Part shown: positions 27,533 through 36,616 of the stretch, one piece after another | How the letters are laid out: each line of letters starts with the position of its first letter | Position numbering within the stretch: position 1 is the first letter of the stretch | DNA from: Micromonospora chokoriensis | GTDB lineage: Bacteria; Actinomycetota; Actinomycetes; Mycobacteriales; Micromonosporaceae | Direction of reading: 5' to 3' | DNA: 64,000 nucleotides | Assembly: GCF_000718555.1 (NCBI RefSeq) | Contig: NZ_JOAN01000003.1 | Location: 356,827-420,826, forward strand | Translations under genes and position numbers: made by a program | Notes under the pieces: model-generated | The model's database searches: none | Told to the model about the DNA's origin: nothing | What the model saw: the letters and a program-made list of their open reading frames with translations, nothing else

Positions 27533-29113
27533 GTGCGAGTGACCGGAACCGGGCACGCCAGCATGCGGATCGACACGGCCGCGGGCAGCATCCTGTGCGA
27601 CCCGTGGGTCAACCCGGCCTACTTCGCGTCGTGGTTCCCTTTTCCGGACAATTCCCTGCTCGACTGGGAGAGCCTGGGGCAGGTCGACTACCTGTACGTC
27701 TCCCACCTGCACCGGGACCACTTCGACGCGCAGCACCTGCGTGACTTCGTCTCCAAGGACGCCACGGTCCTGCTCCCCGAGTTCCCCACCTCGGAGATGG
27801 AGGACGAGTTCCGGGCGCTGGGCTTCACCAAGTTCCTGAAGGCGCCCAACGAGCAGGTGGTGGAGCTGCCCGGCGGCCTGAAGATCATGATTCAGGCGCT
27901 GACCAGCCCGACCGACGGGCCGATCGGCGACTCCTCGCTCTGGGTTGAGTACGACGGTGTGCGGCTGCTCAACCAGAACGACGCCCGCCCCACCGACCTG
28001 AGCGTCTTCGCCGAGTTGGGGCACGTGCACGCGCACCTGCTCCAGTTTTCCGGCGCGATCTGGTACCCGATGGTCTACGAGCTGCCGCAGGCGGCGAAGA
28101 CCGCGTTCGGCAAGCAGAAGCGTGACCGGCAGTTCGACCGGACCTGGCGCTACATCGACGACCTGAAGGCGTCGCACGTCTTCCCGATCGCCGGCCCGCC
28201 GTGCTTCCTCGACGACGCCCTGTGGCAGTTCAACGACATCCACGGCGACGAGGGCAACATCTTCCCCGACCAGTCCGTCTTCCTGTCGGAGTACGCCAAG
28301 GTCGGCGGCACCAACGGCATCGTGCTGCTGCCGGGCAGCGTCGCCGAGGTCACCACCGAGGGCGCGAGCACCACCCACCCGGTGCCGGTGGCGGAGTTCT
28401 TCGCGAACAAGGTCGCTCACCTGGAGGAGATGCGGGAGCGCAAGCGCCCGATCATCGAGGCGGAGAAGGCTTCCTGGCGGCACCCCGAGGTGGACGTGCT
28501 CGGCGAGATGAAGCGCCGGATCGAGCCGCTGCTCGACGAGTCGATCTACCTGGCCAAGGGGGTCGGCGGCCCGGTCCGTTTCGACCTGGTGGGCTACGAC
28601 GGTGAAAGCGTCGAGTCGATCGTGGTGGACTTCCCGGGCAAGGAGGTCCGGCCGTACGCGGACGAGAAGGTGCGCTACCGCTTCCGGATGGATCGGGCGC
28701 TGATCGAGCACCTGCTCTTCATCGACGAGGTGGACTGGGTCAACTCGCTCTTCCTGTCCTGCCGATTCTCGGCGGCCCGGATCGGCCAGTACAACGAGTT
28801 CGTCTACGCGTTCTTCAAGTGCCTCTCCGAGGAGCGACTCCAGTACGCCGAGGGCTGGTACGACGAGCACGAGCGCAGCACCGATGCCGAGGACATCACG
28901 TTGGGCGACTGGGTGGTGCAGCGCCGCTGCCCGCACCTGAAGGCGGACCTGACCCGCTTCGGCATCGTCGACGGTGACCAGCTCACCTGCCAGCTGCACG
29001 GCTGGAAGTTCGACCTCCCCAGCGGCCGTTGCCTGACAAGCGTCGGCCACAAGGTGCGAGCCCACCGGGTGGATGCGGAAACCCCAGCCCCCGCCGGCGA
29101 GGCAGTGATCTGA
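27533..29113 (+). CDS. metallo-beta-lactamase-fold / Rieske [2Fe-2S] fusion protein
   Basis: 526 aa. An N-terminal UlaG-type metallo-beta-lactamase domain carries SHLHRDHFD (His58, His60, Asp62, His63). A middle helical region of about 170 residues is unassigned. A C-terminal Rieske domain has C466-P-H468 and C486-QL-H489, spaced 17 apart. The pair of domains recalls CMP-N-acetylneuraminate hydroxylase and its bacterial relatives, where the Rieske centre feeds electrons to a diiron MBL site. The domain order here is reversed, so only a redox hydroxylase/oxygenase role is suggested. The GTG at 27533 follows a GAGGGGG element. Confidence 0.8.
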   Translation: MRVTGTGHASMRIDTAAGSILCDPWVNPAYFASWFPFPDNSLLDWESLGQVDYLYVSHLHRDHFDAQHLRDFVSKDATVLLPEFPTSEMEDEFRALGFTKFLKAPNEQVVELPGGLKIMIQALTSPTDGPIGDSSLWVEYDGVRLLNQNDARPTDLSVFAELGHVHAHLLQFSGAIWYPMVYELPQAAKTAFGKQKRDRQFDRTWRYIDDLKASHVFPIAGPPCFLDDALWQFNDIHGDEGNIFPDQSVFLSEYAKVGGTNGIVLLPGSVAEVTTEGASTTHPVPVAEFFANKVAHLEEMRERKRPIIEAEKASWRHPEVDVLGEMKRRIEPLLDESIYLAKGVGGPVRFDLVGYDGESVESIVVDFPGKEVRPYADEKVRYRFRMDRALIEHLLFIDEVDWVNSLFLSCRFSAARIGQYNEFVYAFFKCLSEERLQYAEGWYDEHERSTDAEDITLGDWVVQRRCPHLKADLTRFGIVDGDQLTCQLHGWKFDLPSGRCLTSVGHKVRAHRVDAETPAPAGEAVI

Positions 29114-29118
29114 CCCCC

Positions 29119-29157
29119 GGCGGCCGGGGCGCCCGGCGTCGTGCCCCGGGCCGCGCC
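29119..29157 (+). terminator. GC-rich hairpin after the MBL-Rieske gene
   Basis: GGCGGCCGGGGC pairs imperfectly with GCCCCGGGCCGCGCC just downstream of the stop at 29113. The remainder of 29158-29351 holds no gene; it carries the ribosome binding site of the secreted protein gene and a slightly less GC-rich upstream stretch. Confidence 0.5.
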
Positions 29158-29351
29158 GGTTCTGCGTCCGTCACCATGCGGCAGTGAGGTGCCGACCCGC
29201 AGGCCGGCAGCGACCACCGAACAGGTCCGAACAATGTCGTGACCAGCCCGGACATGGCGCGGCTGTTCGGGACAAGCGCGACATCTTGTGCAGGGCTCCG
29301 AGCGCTTGCCAGCCTGATCGAGCAACGTTCGTCAACTGCCAAGGAGCCATC

Positions 29352-29741
29352 GTGTCCGCAGGATCGATCCTCAGGTTCGCCGCCGCTTCCGTCATGGGAG
29401 CGGCGCTCCTCTTCGGGGCCACGCCCGCGCCCGCACAGGCCGCAGCGTCGGTCACCAGCGCGGCGGACTGCCACTCGGAGGCATGGGGGCCCTACGACTA
29501 CGGCTACGCCTACACGGTCAGCGGCAAGTCGTCGCCGCTGCGGGCGGCGGGCCCGTACTCCGGATGCTCCTCGTACTCCGTGCCGGCCGGCACCGAGTTC
29601 TCCATCGACTGCCGCATGTACAACGACCTCGGAAACCTCTGGTACCACGGTGAGGTCTTCGTCAACGGTCAGTACCGATCTGGCTGGATGTTCTCCAGCA
29701 ACCTCACCTTCCCGTCCGGTTCCAACTTCGCTTGGTGCTGA
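29352..29741 (+). CDS. small secreted protein
   Basis: 129 aa; GTG with AAGGAG 5 nt upstream. A Sec signal peptide (VSAGSILRFAAASVMGAALL, cleavage near AQA-A at about residue 31) precedes a mature domain of about 97 residues. The mature part has four cysteines (DCHSE, GCSSY, DCRMY and the C-terminal AWC), enough for two disulfides. It is rich in Tyr, Ser, Gly and Trp, and WYHGEVFVNGQYRSGWMFSSNL looks like an SH3-type beta barrel, as in cell-wall-binding domains. The family is not recognised with certainty. Confidence 0.7.
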   Translation: MSAGSILRFAAASVMGAALLFGATPAPAQAAASVTSAADCHSEAWGPYDYGYAYTVSGKSSPLRAAGPYSGCSSYSVPAGTEFSIDCRMYNDLGNLWYHGEVFVNGQYRSGWMFSSNLTFPSGSNFAWC

Positions 29742-29759
29742 CGCCCGTACGGCGATGAA

Positions 29760-29790
29760 GCGCCCGCCGGTTGACCCAGCCGGCGGGCGC
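29760..29790. terminator. hairpin between convergent secreted-protein and oxidoreductase genes
   Basis: GCGCCCGCCGG (29760-29770) pairs perfectly with CCGGCGGGCGC (29780-29790), with a 9-nt loop. Confidence 0.75.
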
Positions 29791-29845
29791 TCTGCGCGTC
29801 CCGTGCCGGCTCGGCTCGTCGGCTGTCTGCTGACGCCGGACGGCG

Positions 29846-31441
29846 TCAGCGGCCCAGGTCGGTCAGGATTTTCCGGGCCGCGTTGTGGCCGGCTGCGCCG
29901 ATGACGCTGCCGGCTGGGTGGCAGCCGGCGCTGCCGGCGTACACGCCGTCGATGCCGATGGCGTAGGGCATCCGGTCGGTGAACGAGACGGTGTTGTCGA
30001 CGTGGTGGATGTGCCCGCCGGTGATGCCGAAGTGCTCCTCGATGCCCGGCGGCGGCAACGGCACCGCGTCGGCGATCAGGTCGGCGGTGCCGGGGGCGTA
30101 CCGCTCGACGATCCCGATCAGCCGATCGACGTAGCCGGGCAGCTCCGCACCCCAGGTCGTACCGGCCAGCTCGTAGGGGACGGACTGGACGAAGAGCGCC
30201 GACGAGTGGTGCCCGGCGACGTCGGAGAGCGACGGGTCGACTGTGGTGTGCAGGTACCACTCGATTGTCGGCTCCGCCGGCAGTAGCCCGGCCTGTACGT
30301 CCGCCCACATCGCGCGCAGCGCGGTCATCGGCGAGGTCACCTCCCCGCCGACAAGCGACGCGGACCCGGGCAGCAGGTGGATGGTCGAGCCGAACGGGCT
30401 CGGCGTGCCGTCCGGCAGGCAGGAGAACCGGGGCAGCCCGGTGAGCGCCAGGTTGAGCTTGAGGGTGGTGCCGGGCCGGCGGACCGCCGTCATCCGTTCG
30501 CCGAGCCGCGCCGGGAGCGCGCCGTCGGGCAACAGGTCCATCAATCGGTACGGATCACACGCGCCGAGCACCACCCGGGCGGCGACCTCCCGACCGTCGG
30601 CCAGCACCACTCCGCTCGCCGCGCCGCCGTCCAGGGTCACCGCGCTGACCGGCGTACCCGTCAGGATCCTCGCCCCGGCGGCGCGTGCGGCCTCGGCGAA
30701 CGTCCGCGAGACGGTGCCCATGCCGCCCTCGGCGATCATCCAGGTGCCGTCGGAGCCGGGCAGCCGGCACATGTTGTGGACCAGGAAGTTGTGGCCGGTG
30801 CCGGGGTCGTCCGGGCCGGCGTTGAGCCCGGACAGGCCGTCGGTGACCGCGTACATGCTGACCAGCAGTTCGGAGCGGAACTCGAACCGGGCCAGGTAGT
30901 CGGCGACCGAGCCCTGCACGAGGTCGACGAACACCTGGCGCAGGGCCGGGCGGACGTGCCGCTCGGCGGTCTCCTGGACGCTCAGCGGCTCCGCCAGCCA
31001 GGCCGGGGCGAGATCTTCGCGCAGCTCGGCCAGCTCGGCCTGCATGGCATCGTCGGCGGCCACATCGGCGGGGGAGAAGAACTCGGCGAGCTGCGCTCGG
31101 GTGGCGGCGGTGTCACTGCCGAAGAGCAGGTACGGCGAGCCGACGCCGCCCGGGGTGGGGAGGAAGTAGTGCGGGTCGCGGCGCAGCACCGGGATCCGTA
31201 CGTCGAGCGTGGCGAGCAGCTCCGGTGGCATCAGCCCGAGCAGGTACGAGCCGGTGGAGTGGCGCAGCCCCGGCACCTTCGGGAACGGGTTCTCGGTGCG
31301 GGTCGCGCCGCCGATCACGTCGGCGGCCTCCAACACGAGGACGTCCAGACCGGCACGGGCCAGCAGGACTGCGGAGACCAGACCGTTGTGCCCAGCACCG
31401 ACGATCACCACGTCAGCGCGGACGGGAAGTTCACCACTCAT
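29846..31441 (-). CDS. FAD-dependent phytoene desaturase-like oxidoreductase
   Basis: 531 aa. The N-terminal dinucleotide-binding motif is VVIVGAGHNGLVSAVLLARAG, followed by EAADVIGGATRT. The C-terminal FAD contact region is DGVYAGSAGCHPAGSV. The fold belongs to the CrtI/PYROXD2/amine-oxidase superfamily. No carotenoid genes are adjacent, so the substrate is unknown. The ATG at 31441 lies 8 nt after TAGGCT (31455-31450), a leaderless pattern; an upstream ATG at 31483 would start inside the inverted repeat and is rejected. Confidence 0.82.
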   Translation of the reverse strand: MSGELPVRADVVIVGAGHNGLVSAVLLARAGLDVLVLEAADVIGGATRTENPFPKVPGLRHSTGSYLLGLMPPELLATLDVRIPVLRRDPHYFLPTPGGVGSPYLLFGSDTAATRAQLAEFFSPADVAADDAMQAELAELREDLAPAWLAEPLSVQETAERHVRPALRQVFVDLVQGSVADYLARFEFRSELLVSMYAVTDGLSGLNAGPDDPGTGHNFLVHNMCRLPGSDGTWMIAEGGMGTVSRTFAEAARAAGARILTGTPVSAVTLDGGAASGVVLADGREVAARVVLGACDPYRLMDLLPDGALPARLGERMTAVRRPGTTLKLNLALTGLPRFSCLPDGTPSPFGSTIHLLPGSASLVGGEVTSPMTALRAMWADVQAGLLPAEPTIEWYLHTTVDPSLSDVAGHHSSALFVQSVPYELAGTTWGAELPGYVDRLIGIVERYAPGTADLIADAVPLPPPGIEEHFGITGGHIHHVDNTVSFTDRMPYAIGIDGVYAGSAGCHPAGSVIGAAGHNAARKILTDLGR

Positions 31442-31477
31442 GCCGCGGCAGCCTAGCCCACCCCACCCGCCCTCGGC

Positions 31478-31531
31478 GATCAAGAGGTTTGCGTCAGCAA
31501 ATGGCGCCCAGATGACGCAAACCTCTTGATC
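31478..31531. repeat. 19-bp perfect inverted repeat
   Basis: GATCAAGAGGTTTGCGTCA (31478-31496) and its exact complement (31513-31531) flank a 16-nt spacer. It starts 7 nt after the histidine kinase stop and sits just upstream of the oxidoreductase promoter. It can act as the kinase terminator. Its AT-richer sequence also fits a dispersed repeat element. Confidence 0.85.
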
Positions 31532-31537
31532 ATCCGG

Positions 31538-33388
31538 CTAGGAGGGGGTGGGGAGGGGGAGGTGGAGGGTGAAGGTGCTGCCTTGGGTGGGGGTGCTGGT
31601 GGCACTGACCGTGCCGCCGTGGGCCTCGGTGAGCTTGCGGACGATGGCGAGGCCCAGGCCGCTGCCGCCGGTCTGTCGGCTGCGGGACTTCTCGGCCCGC
31701 CAGAAGCGCTCGAAGACCTGGGGCAGGTCCTCGGCGCTGATGCCGCTGCCGGTGTCGGTCACGGAGACGATGACCTCGGCGTCGGTCGCATTGGCGCTGA
31801 TCGTCACGTGCCCGCCCGACGGGGTGTGTCGTACCGCGTTGGCGACCAGGTTGCCGACGGCCTGGCGCAGCCGCACCGGGTCGGCGTCCAGCTGCGGGTC
31901 GGCCTCGGTGCGTACCTCGATGGTGACGCCGGCCCGGTCGGCCTGGCCCCGGTGCGCCTCCGCGACCTGGGCCAGCAGATCGGTGAGGTAGACCTGTTCG
32001 CGGTGCAGCCGCAGCGCGCCGGCGTCGGCCTCGGCCAGGTCCTGCAGGTCGCTGATCACATGCTGGAGCAGGGTCGCCTCCTCCAGCAGTGAGGAGAGCA
32101 GCCTGCGGTCGGGGGCCGCGATGCCGTCCTCGACCGCTTCGAGCCAGCCCCGGATGTTGCTCACCGGCGTACGCATCTCGTGGGCGATGTCGCTGACCAT
32201 CGCCCGGCGCAACTGCTCCAGGCGCTCGCGCCGTTCGGCCATGTCGTTGAAGACCTCGGCCAGCCGGGCGATCTCGTCGTGGCCGGTCACCCGGACCCGG
32301 GCGGAGCCGTCCCCGTCGCGCATCCGCTGGGCCGCCCCGGTCAGCGCGTGCAGCGGGCGGGTCAGCCGGATGCCGGCGAGGACGGTGAAGCCGATCGTCA
32401 CCAGCAGGACGAGACCGGCGACGGCGACGATGCGGGTCTGGTTGGCGGGGGAGAGGTCGAAGGTGGTGGAGGGGCGACCGCCCGGGTCGATGACGAAGAG
32501 GGTCGCGGCCGGGGCGACGTACGGGAGGAGTTGTTCGCGTCGGCTGGTGCCGACGCAGGCGCTGATCGCCCGGTTGTGCTCCTGGTCGACCCCGGCTGCG
32601 GACCGTGAGTCGTCGGGTGCGCTGGCCGCCGGTTGCCTCGTCCAGGTCCAGTCGAGGTCCACCTGCACCGCGGACAGTTGCCGCCGCGCCAGGCAGGTGT
32701 TCACCAGGGCGTTGAGCTGGGCGAGCGCTTTGCCTTCGGTGGCGGTGAGGGTCGCGAGGTTCGCTCTCGACTGGACGCAGGCGGCACTGTCGGCGAGGTC
32801 GGTGCCGGGAGCCTCGATCCGTGGTCGGCCGGTGGGACCGTCCACGACGGTGGCGTCGATCCCCGCGCGGAGCCGCAGACACCGGACCGCCTCGGCTGCC
32901 TTGTCGCGCAGCGCCGTGCGCTCCTCGGGCGGAAGCAGGTACGGGCCGGTGGTGCGCGGGTCGATGCGGCTGGTGCCGCCGTCGCCGCTGCTCGCCGGGG
33001 TGATCCCGGACATCAGGGTGGTGTTCACGGCGAGCGCGTCGACGGTCGCGGATGACGTCGTCGGCAGCGGACCAGCGTCGGGTGTCGAGTCGGCGATCGG
33101 CGTACCGGTCTCGGTGGTCAGGGCGATCCGCCGGCCGACGTCGCGGGCGAGCGGTTGGAGGGCCGCGTCGACCCCGTCCCAGCTCGGGTGGGTGGCGGCG
33201 TACGCGAGCAGGGTGTCGTAGATGCGGGCGTCGTCGGCGAGCGCCTGCCCCTGTTCCTGCCGGATCGCGCCGGTGGTGGTCCGGACGGCCAGCCACGCGG
33301 TCGCCGCGATCGAGCCGATGGCGATGAGGACGGCAAGCGCCAGCAGCCGGAGCAGCAGGCTGCGGCGCAGCGGAACCTCACGCGACAT
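31538..33388 (-). CDS. sensor histidine kinase
   Basis: 616 aa. Two transmembrane helices (residues about 10-33 and 338-360) bracket an extracytoplasmic sensor of about 300 residues with several cysteines. Then come a HAMP linker (TRPLHALTGAAQRM), HisKA (SDIAHEMRTPVSNIRG, phospho-acceptor His403) and HATPase_c (NLVANAVRHTPSGG, DTGSGIS, GGSGLGLAIVRK). The stimulus is unknown. It overlaps the response regulator by 11 bp. It is divergent from a lipoprotein/ABC operon, its likely target. Confidence 0.92.
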   Translation of the reverse strand: MSREVPLRRSLLLRLLALAVLIAIGSIAATAWLAVRTTTGAIRQEQGQALADDARIYDTLLAYAATHPSWDGVDAALQPLARDVGRRIALTTETGTPIADSTPDAGPLPTTSSATVDALAVNTTLMSGITPASSGDGGTSRIDPRTTGPYLLPPEERTALRDKAAEAVRCLRLRAGIDATVVDGPTGRPRIEAPGTDLADSAACVQSRANLATLTATEGKALAQLNALVNTCLARRQLSAVQVDLDWTWTRQPAASAPDDSRSAAGVDQEHNRAISACVGTSRREQLLPYVAPAATLFVIDPGGRPSTTFDLSPANQTRIVAVAGLVLLVTIGFTVLAGIRLTRPLHALTGAAQRMRDGDGSARVRVTGHDEIARLAEVFNDMAERRERLEQLRRAMVSDIAHEMRTPVSNIRGWLEAVEDGIAAPDRRLLSSLLEEATLLQHVISDLQDLAEADAGALRLHREQVYLTDLLAQVAEAHRGQADRAGVTIEVRTEADPQLDADPVRLRQAVGNLVANAVRHTPSGGHVTISANATDAEVIVSVTDTGSGISAEDLPQVFERFWRAEKSRSRQTGGSGLGLAIVRKLTEAHGGTVSATSTPTQGSTFTLHLPLPTPS

Positions 33389-34079
33389 GGGGTGACTCTT
33401 CGACCAGCTTGTAGCCGACGCCGTACACGGTCACCAGCCGGGCCGGCTTGCGCGGGTTCGGCTCGATCTTTCGGCGGAGGTTCATGACGTGCACGTCGAC
33501 GGTCCGGTTGGTGATGTATCTGTCGAACCCGTGCAGGTAGCCCAGGAGCTGAGCCCTGGTGAACGCTCGGGCGGGCTGGGCGGCCATCGCCTGGAGTAGC
33601 TGGAACTCGCCCGGTGTGCAGTCGACGAGGCGTCCGTCACTGCGGACCTCGTGGCGTACCGGGTCGACGTGCACGGCGCCGACCCGCAGCACCGGGTCCG
33701 CCTGCCGCGCCGTCCGCTGGCCCCGGCGCAGCAGGCTGCGGGCCCGAGCGACCAGCTCACGCGGGCTGTACGGCTTCGTCATGTAGTCGTCGGCGCCCAG
33801 GTCGAGGCCGAGCAGCAGGTCGTCCTCGCTCGACCGGGCGGTCAGCATGAGCACCGGCAGGTCGGACTCCCGGCGCAGGATGCGGCAGACGTCCAGGCCA
33901 TCGACCTTCGGCATCATCAGGTCGAGGACCAGCAGCGCCGGTGGCCGCTGTCGGATCTGCTCCAGAGCGGCCCGCCCGTCGGCCACCACCAGCACCTCGT
34001 GCCCCTCGTGTTCCAGGTACCGGCGCGCCAACTCGGCCTGCTTCTGGTCGTCCTCGGCTACCAGCACATACGCACACAC
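33378..34079 (-). CDS. OmpR-family response regulator
   Basis: 233 aa. The receiver domain has acidic pocket EDD (9-11), phospho-acceptor Asp53 (VLDLMMP), Thr (LMLTARS) and Lys (MTKPYSP). The C-terminal winged helix is GEFQLLQAMAAQPARAFTRAQLL and RTVDVHVMNLRRKI. GTG at 34079 or 34067 are possible starts. It is transcribed with the kinase. The divergent intergenic region holds spaced TGAC repeats that may be its binding site. Confidence 0.92.
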   Translation of the reverse strand: MCAYVLVAEDDQKQAELARRYLEHEGHEVLVVADGRAALEQIRQRPPALLVLDLMMPKVDGLDVCRILRRESDLPVLMLTARSSEDDLLLGLDLGADDYMTKPYSPRELVARARSLLRRGQRTARQADPVLRVGAVHVDPVRHEVRSDGRLVDCTPGEFQLLQAMAAQPARAFTRAQLLGYLHGFDRYITNRTVDVHVMNLRRKIEPNPRKPARLVTVYGVGYKLVEESPHVA

Positions 34080-34140
34080 GGCAGCGACTGTACGTGGCCC
34101 CGGCCGGCTCCGGCGACGCCGCTGAGCTGGGGCTATCGGA

Positions 34141-34169
34141 TGACGACCGCTTCCTGACAGGTCTCTGAC
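34141..34169 (+). promoter_or_regulatory. TGAC direct repeats, candidate response-regulator site
   Basis: TGAC occurs at 34141, 34155 and 34166 (TGACGACC, CTGACAGG, CTGACAAGG), the last two 11 bp apart on the same helical face. The sites lie just upstream of the lipoprotein start and in the gap shared with the regulator gene, typical for OmpR-type tandem half-sites. Confidence 0.4.
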
Positions 34170-34192
34170 AAGGGGGCGTGAGGCTCCACGTC

Positions 34193-34807
34193 ATGACCAA
34201 CTCAACCCATCGAATCGCGGCTGGGCTCGCCGCGGTCACCCTGCTCGCCGTCGCCCTTGCCGGCTGCGGCGGCGGAGCCGACAAGGACACCGCCAGCGGT
34301 ACGGGTGACATCGCATCGCTCACCACCCCGTCCGCCCCGACGAGCGCGACCCCCGCCGGGGGTGCCGCCAACCCTCGGCCGCAGCTGCGCCTGGACACGA
34401 CGGAAGAGGAGGAGACGCAGCTCTGGGAGACGTACAAGATCTGCCTGCACGAGCACGGGGTGAAGAAGAACGACGGCCGGTCGGCCGGAGCGGTGGGGAC
34501 CGGTACAGGTCTGTCCCTCGACCAGAGCGGGGAGCCGAAGGCGGCGTACGTGGCGTGCGCCAACAAGCTGCCGCTCCAGCCGCCGGAGCTGGACCGGGCG
34601 AGGAACCCGAACTATGCGAGCCAGTGGAACGACTATGTCCAGTGCCTGCGCGGGCACGGGTGGAAGATCCACTCGCTGCCGGACAGCACCGGCTGGACCT
34701 GGGATGACGGGGTCGCCGACCCGACCAACGGACTTGACGTTGGGGGTCCCGCTTACAAGAAGGTCGATCGGGATTGCACGATGGAGATCTTCGGTGCCAA
34801 GAAGTAG
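34193..34807 (+). CDS. lipoprotein
   Basis: 204 aa. A signal peptide ends in the lipobox LAGC (residues about 26-29), so the mature protein is lipid-anchored outside the membrane. After a Thr/Pro/Ala linker comes a domain with paired motifs YKICLHEHGVKK and YVQCLRGHGWKIH. These two C-(L)-x2-HG repeats, plus other cysteines (AYVACANK, DRDCTMEI), suggest an internal duplication or metal/disulfide site. The ATG at 34193 gives the best signal peptide; GTG 34178 is possible. It is the first gene of an exporter operon and overlaps the next gene by 14 bp. Confidence 0.8.
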   Translation: MTNSTHRIAAGLAAVTLLAVALAGCGGGADKDTASGTGDIASLTTPSAPTSATPAGGAANPRPQLRLDTTEEEETQLWETYKICLHEHGVKKNDGRSAGAVGTGTGLSLDQSGEPKAAYVACANKLPLQPPELDRARNPNYASQWNDYVQCLRGHGWKIHSLPDSTGWTWDDGVADPTNGLDVGGPAYKKVDRDCTMEIFGAKK

Positions 34808-35927
34808 CCCGGCCGACGAGCCTGGTCGGCGGACGACCCGGCGTACCGCGATCGTGGTGGCGGCGGTGACCCTGGTCGTTGCCGTCGGCGCCGGCGTCGG
34901 GGCGCTGGCCCTGCGGCGTCACCCCGGCGAAGACGTCGCGAGCGCTCCACCGCAGGTGACGACCACGACTGTGACCCGGGCCGACCTCTCGGACACCCGC
35001 TCGCTAAACGGGACGCTCGGTTTCGGCCCGGAGGGGCTGGTGAAGGGTGCCGGGGAAGGCGTCGTCACCCGCCTGCCGAAGGTGGGCGACACGGTGACCC
35101 GGGGCAAGCCGCTCTACTGGGTCAACGACCGACCGGTGCCGGTGCTCTTCGGCGGGGTTCCACTCTTCCGCACGCTCGACAAGCCAGGTCTGGTAGGCAG
35201 CGACGTACGGATCCTCTGGGACAACCTCAAGGCGCTGGGCTACCGCACCGGGGTGCAGCCGTCCCGAGGCACGGATGGCACGAAGATCGCCACGGGCCAG
35301 GCCCTGCTCACCGCGAGCCTCGTCGCCGCGATCAAGAAGTGGCAGCAGGACCTCGGCCTGGACCCCACCGGCACGATCGGCGTCGGGCAGGTCGCGGTGC
35401 TGACCGGGCCGGTCCGGGTCAGCGCGGTGAAGGCGCTGCCCGGTGACCCGGTCGCCGGTGAGCTGCTGGCCGTCACCGAGAAAGCCAAGCTGGTCACCGT
35501 GCAGGTCGGAGCCACCGAGGTCGGCACCATCACGGTGGGTGCCGCCGTGGTCGTCGCACTGCCCGACGGCACCGAGATTCCGGCCAAGGTCGCCTCGATC
35601 TCCCAGACGGTGCGCGGCGGTGGATCGGACGGGGGCACCGGGCAGGGCACCCCACCGACGGTGGAGGTCCTCGTCGGGCCGACCCGGGCGGCGGACGTGG
35701 CCAAGCTGGACGCCGCCACGGTCCAGGTCCGGTTCACCACCACCATCCACAAGAACGTGCTCGCGGTGCCGGTCGGCGCGCTGGTGGCGCTCCGCGAGGG
35801 CGGGCACGCGCTCCAACTGCCCGACGGCGCTCTGGTGGCGGTGGAGACCGGGATGTTCGCCCGGGGTCTGGTCGAGATCAGCGGCCCCGGCGTGACCGAG
35901 GGCCTCGACGTGGTGACGGCATCGTGA
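34794..35927 (+). CDS. membrane-anchored adaptor with peptidoglycan-binding-like domain
   Basis: 377 aa. A single N-terminal transmembrane helix (about residues 17-40) precedes a periplasmic-adaptor layout. A lipoyl-like hairpin ([20 protein letters not shown]) leads to a peptidoglycan_binding_1-like segment ([15 protein letters not shown] to [22 protein letters not shown]). A beta-barrel similar to MacA/HlyD adaptors follows. It links the ABC permease to the cell wall, a common actinobacterial variant of MacA. The GTG at 34794 lies inside the lipoprotein gene, with GGAG upstream. It overlaps the ATPase start by 4 bp. Confidence 0.8.
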   Translation: MPRSSPADEPGRRTTRRTAIVVAAVTLVVAVGAGVGALALRRHPGEDVASAPPQVTTTTVTRADLSDTRSLNGTLGFGPEGLVKGAGEGVVTRLPKVGDTVTRGKPLYWVNDRPVPVLFGGVPLFRTLDKPGLVGSDVRILWDNLKALGYRTGVQPSRGTDGTKIATGQALLTASLVAAIKKWQQDLGLDPTGTIGVGQVAVLTGPVRVSAVKALPGDPVAGELLAVTEKAKLVTVQVGATEVGTITVGAAVVVALPDGTEIPAKVASISQTVRGGGSDGGTGQGTPPTVEVLVGPTRAADVAKLDAATVQVRFTTTIHKNVLAVPVGALVALREGGHALQLPDGALVAVETGMFARGLVEISGPGVTEGLDVVTAS

Positions 35928-36616
35928 TCGCCGAGCCGGTGCTCAGCGTCGAGGGGGTGAGCAGGACGTATCCGGGCGGGGTGACCGCGCTGGACGACGT
36001 CTCGCTGACCGTCCGCGCCGGCGAGATGCTCGCCATCGTCGGGCCGTCCGGGTCCGGCAAGTCCACGCTGCTCAACATCATGGGCACCCTCGACCTGCCG
36101 ACCAGCGGTCGCCTGCGCATCGCCGGTCACGAGGTCACCGCCCTCTCCGACCGTCGGCTCTCCGCGCTGCGGGGCCGCTGGCTCGGCTTCGTCTTCCAGC
36201 AGTTCCACCTCTCCGACGGACTGGACGCCGCCGAGAACGTCGCCACCGGCCTGCTCTACGCCGGGGTGCCCCGCCGTCGCCGCCGCCGTGCCGCGATCGA
36301 GGCGTTGGCCCGGGTCGGTCTGGCGCACCGGGTCGACCACCTGCCGCAGCAGCTCTCCGGCGGGGAACGGCAGCGTGTGGCGATAGCTCGGGCGCTTGTC
36401 AACGAGCCGGCGCTGGTGCTGGCCGACGAGCCGACCGGCGCCCTCGACACGGCGAACGGGGAGGCGGTTCTGGCCCTGCTCACGGACCTCAACGCGGAGG
36501 GGACCACCATCGCCGTAATCACCCACGATCGGGATCTCGCCGCCCGTACGCCTCGACAGGTGGAGATCCGTGACGGCCGGATCGTCGCCGACACCCTCGC
36601 CGGGAGCAGGCGATGA
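35924..36616 (+). CDS. ABC transporter ATPase, MacB/LolD type
   Basis: 230 aa. Walker [11 protein letters not shown]-loop FVFQQFHL, signature [15 protein letters not shown], Walker [14 protein letters not shown]-loop ITHD. It sits between the adaptor and the FtsX-type permease, with 4-bp overlaps on both sides. It powers a mechanotransmission-type export or envelope-remodelling system rather than a classic importer. Confidence 0.93.
   Translation: MIAEPVLSVEGVSRTYPGGVTALDDVSLTVRAGEMLAIVGPSGSGKSTLLNIMGTLDLPTSGRLRIAGHEVTALSDRRLSALRGRWLGFVFQQFHLSDGLDAAENVATGLLYAGVPRRRRRRAAIEALARVGLAHRVDHLPQQLSGGERQRVAIARALVNEPALVLADEPTGALDTANGEAVLALLTDLNAEGTTIAVITHDRDLAARTPRQVEIRDGRIVADTLAGSRR

Noticed and set aside
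29846..30308. Continuation of a long minus frame (28983-30308) spanning two genes
   Set aside because: It is out of frame with the oxidoreductase and low in complexity; a GC-driven shadow.
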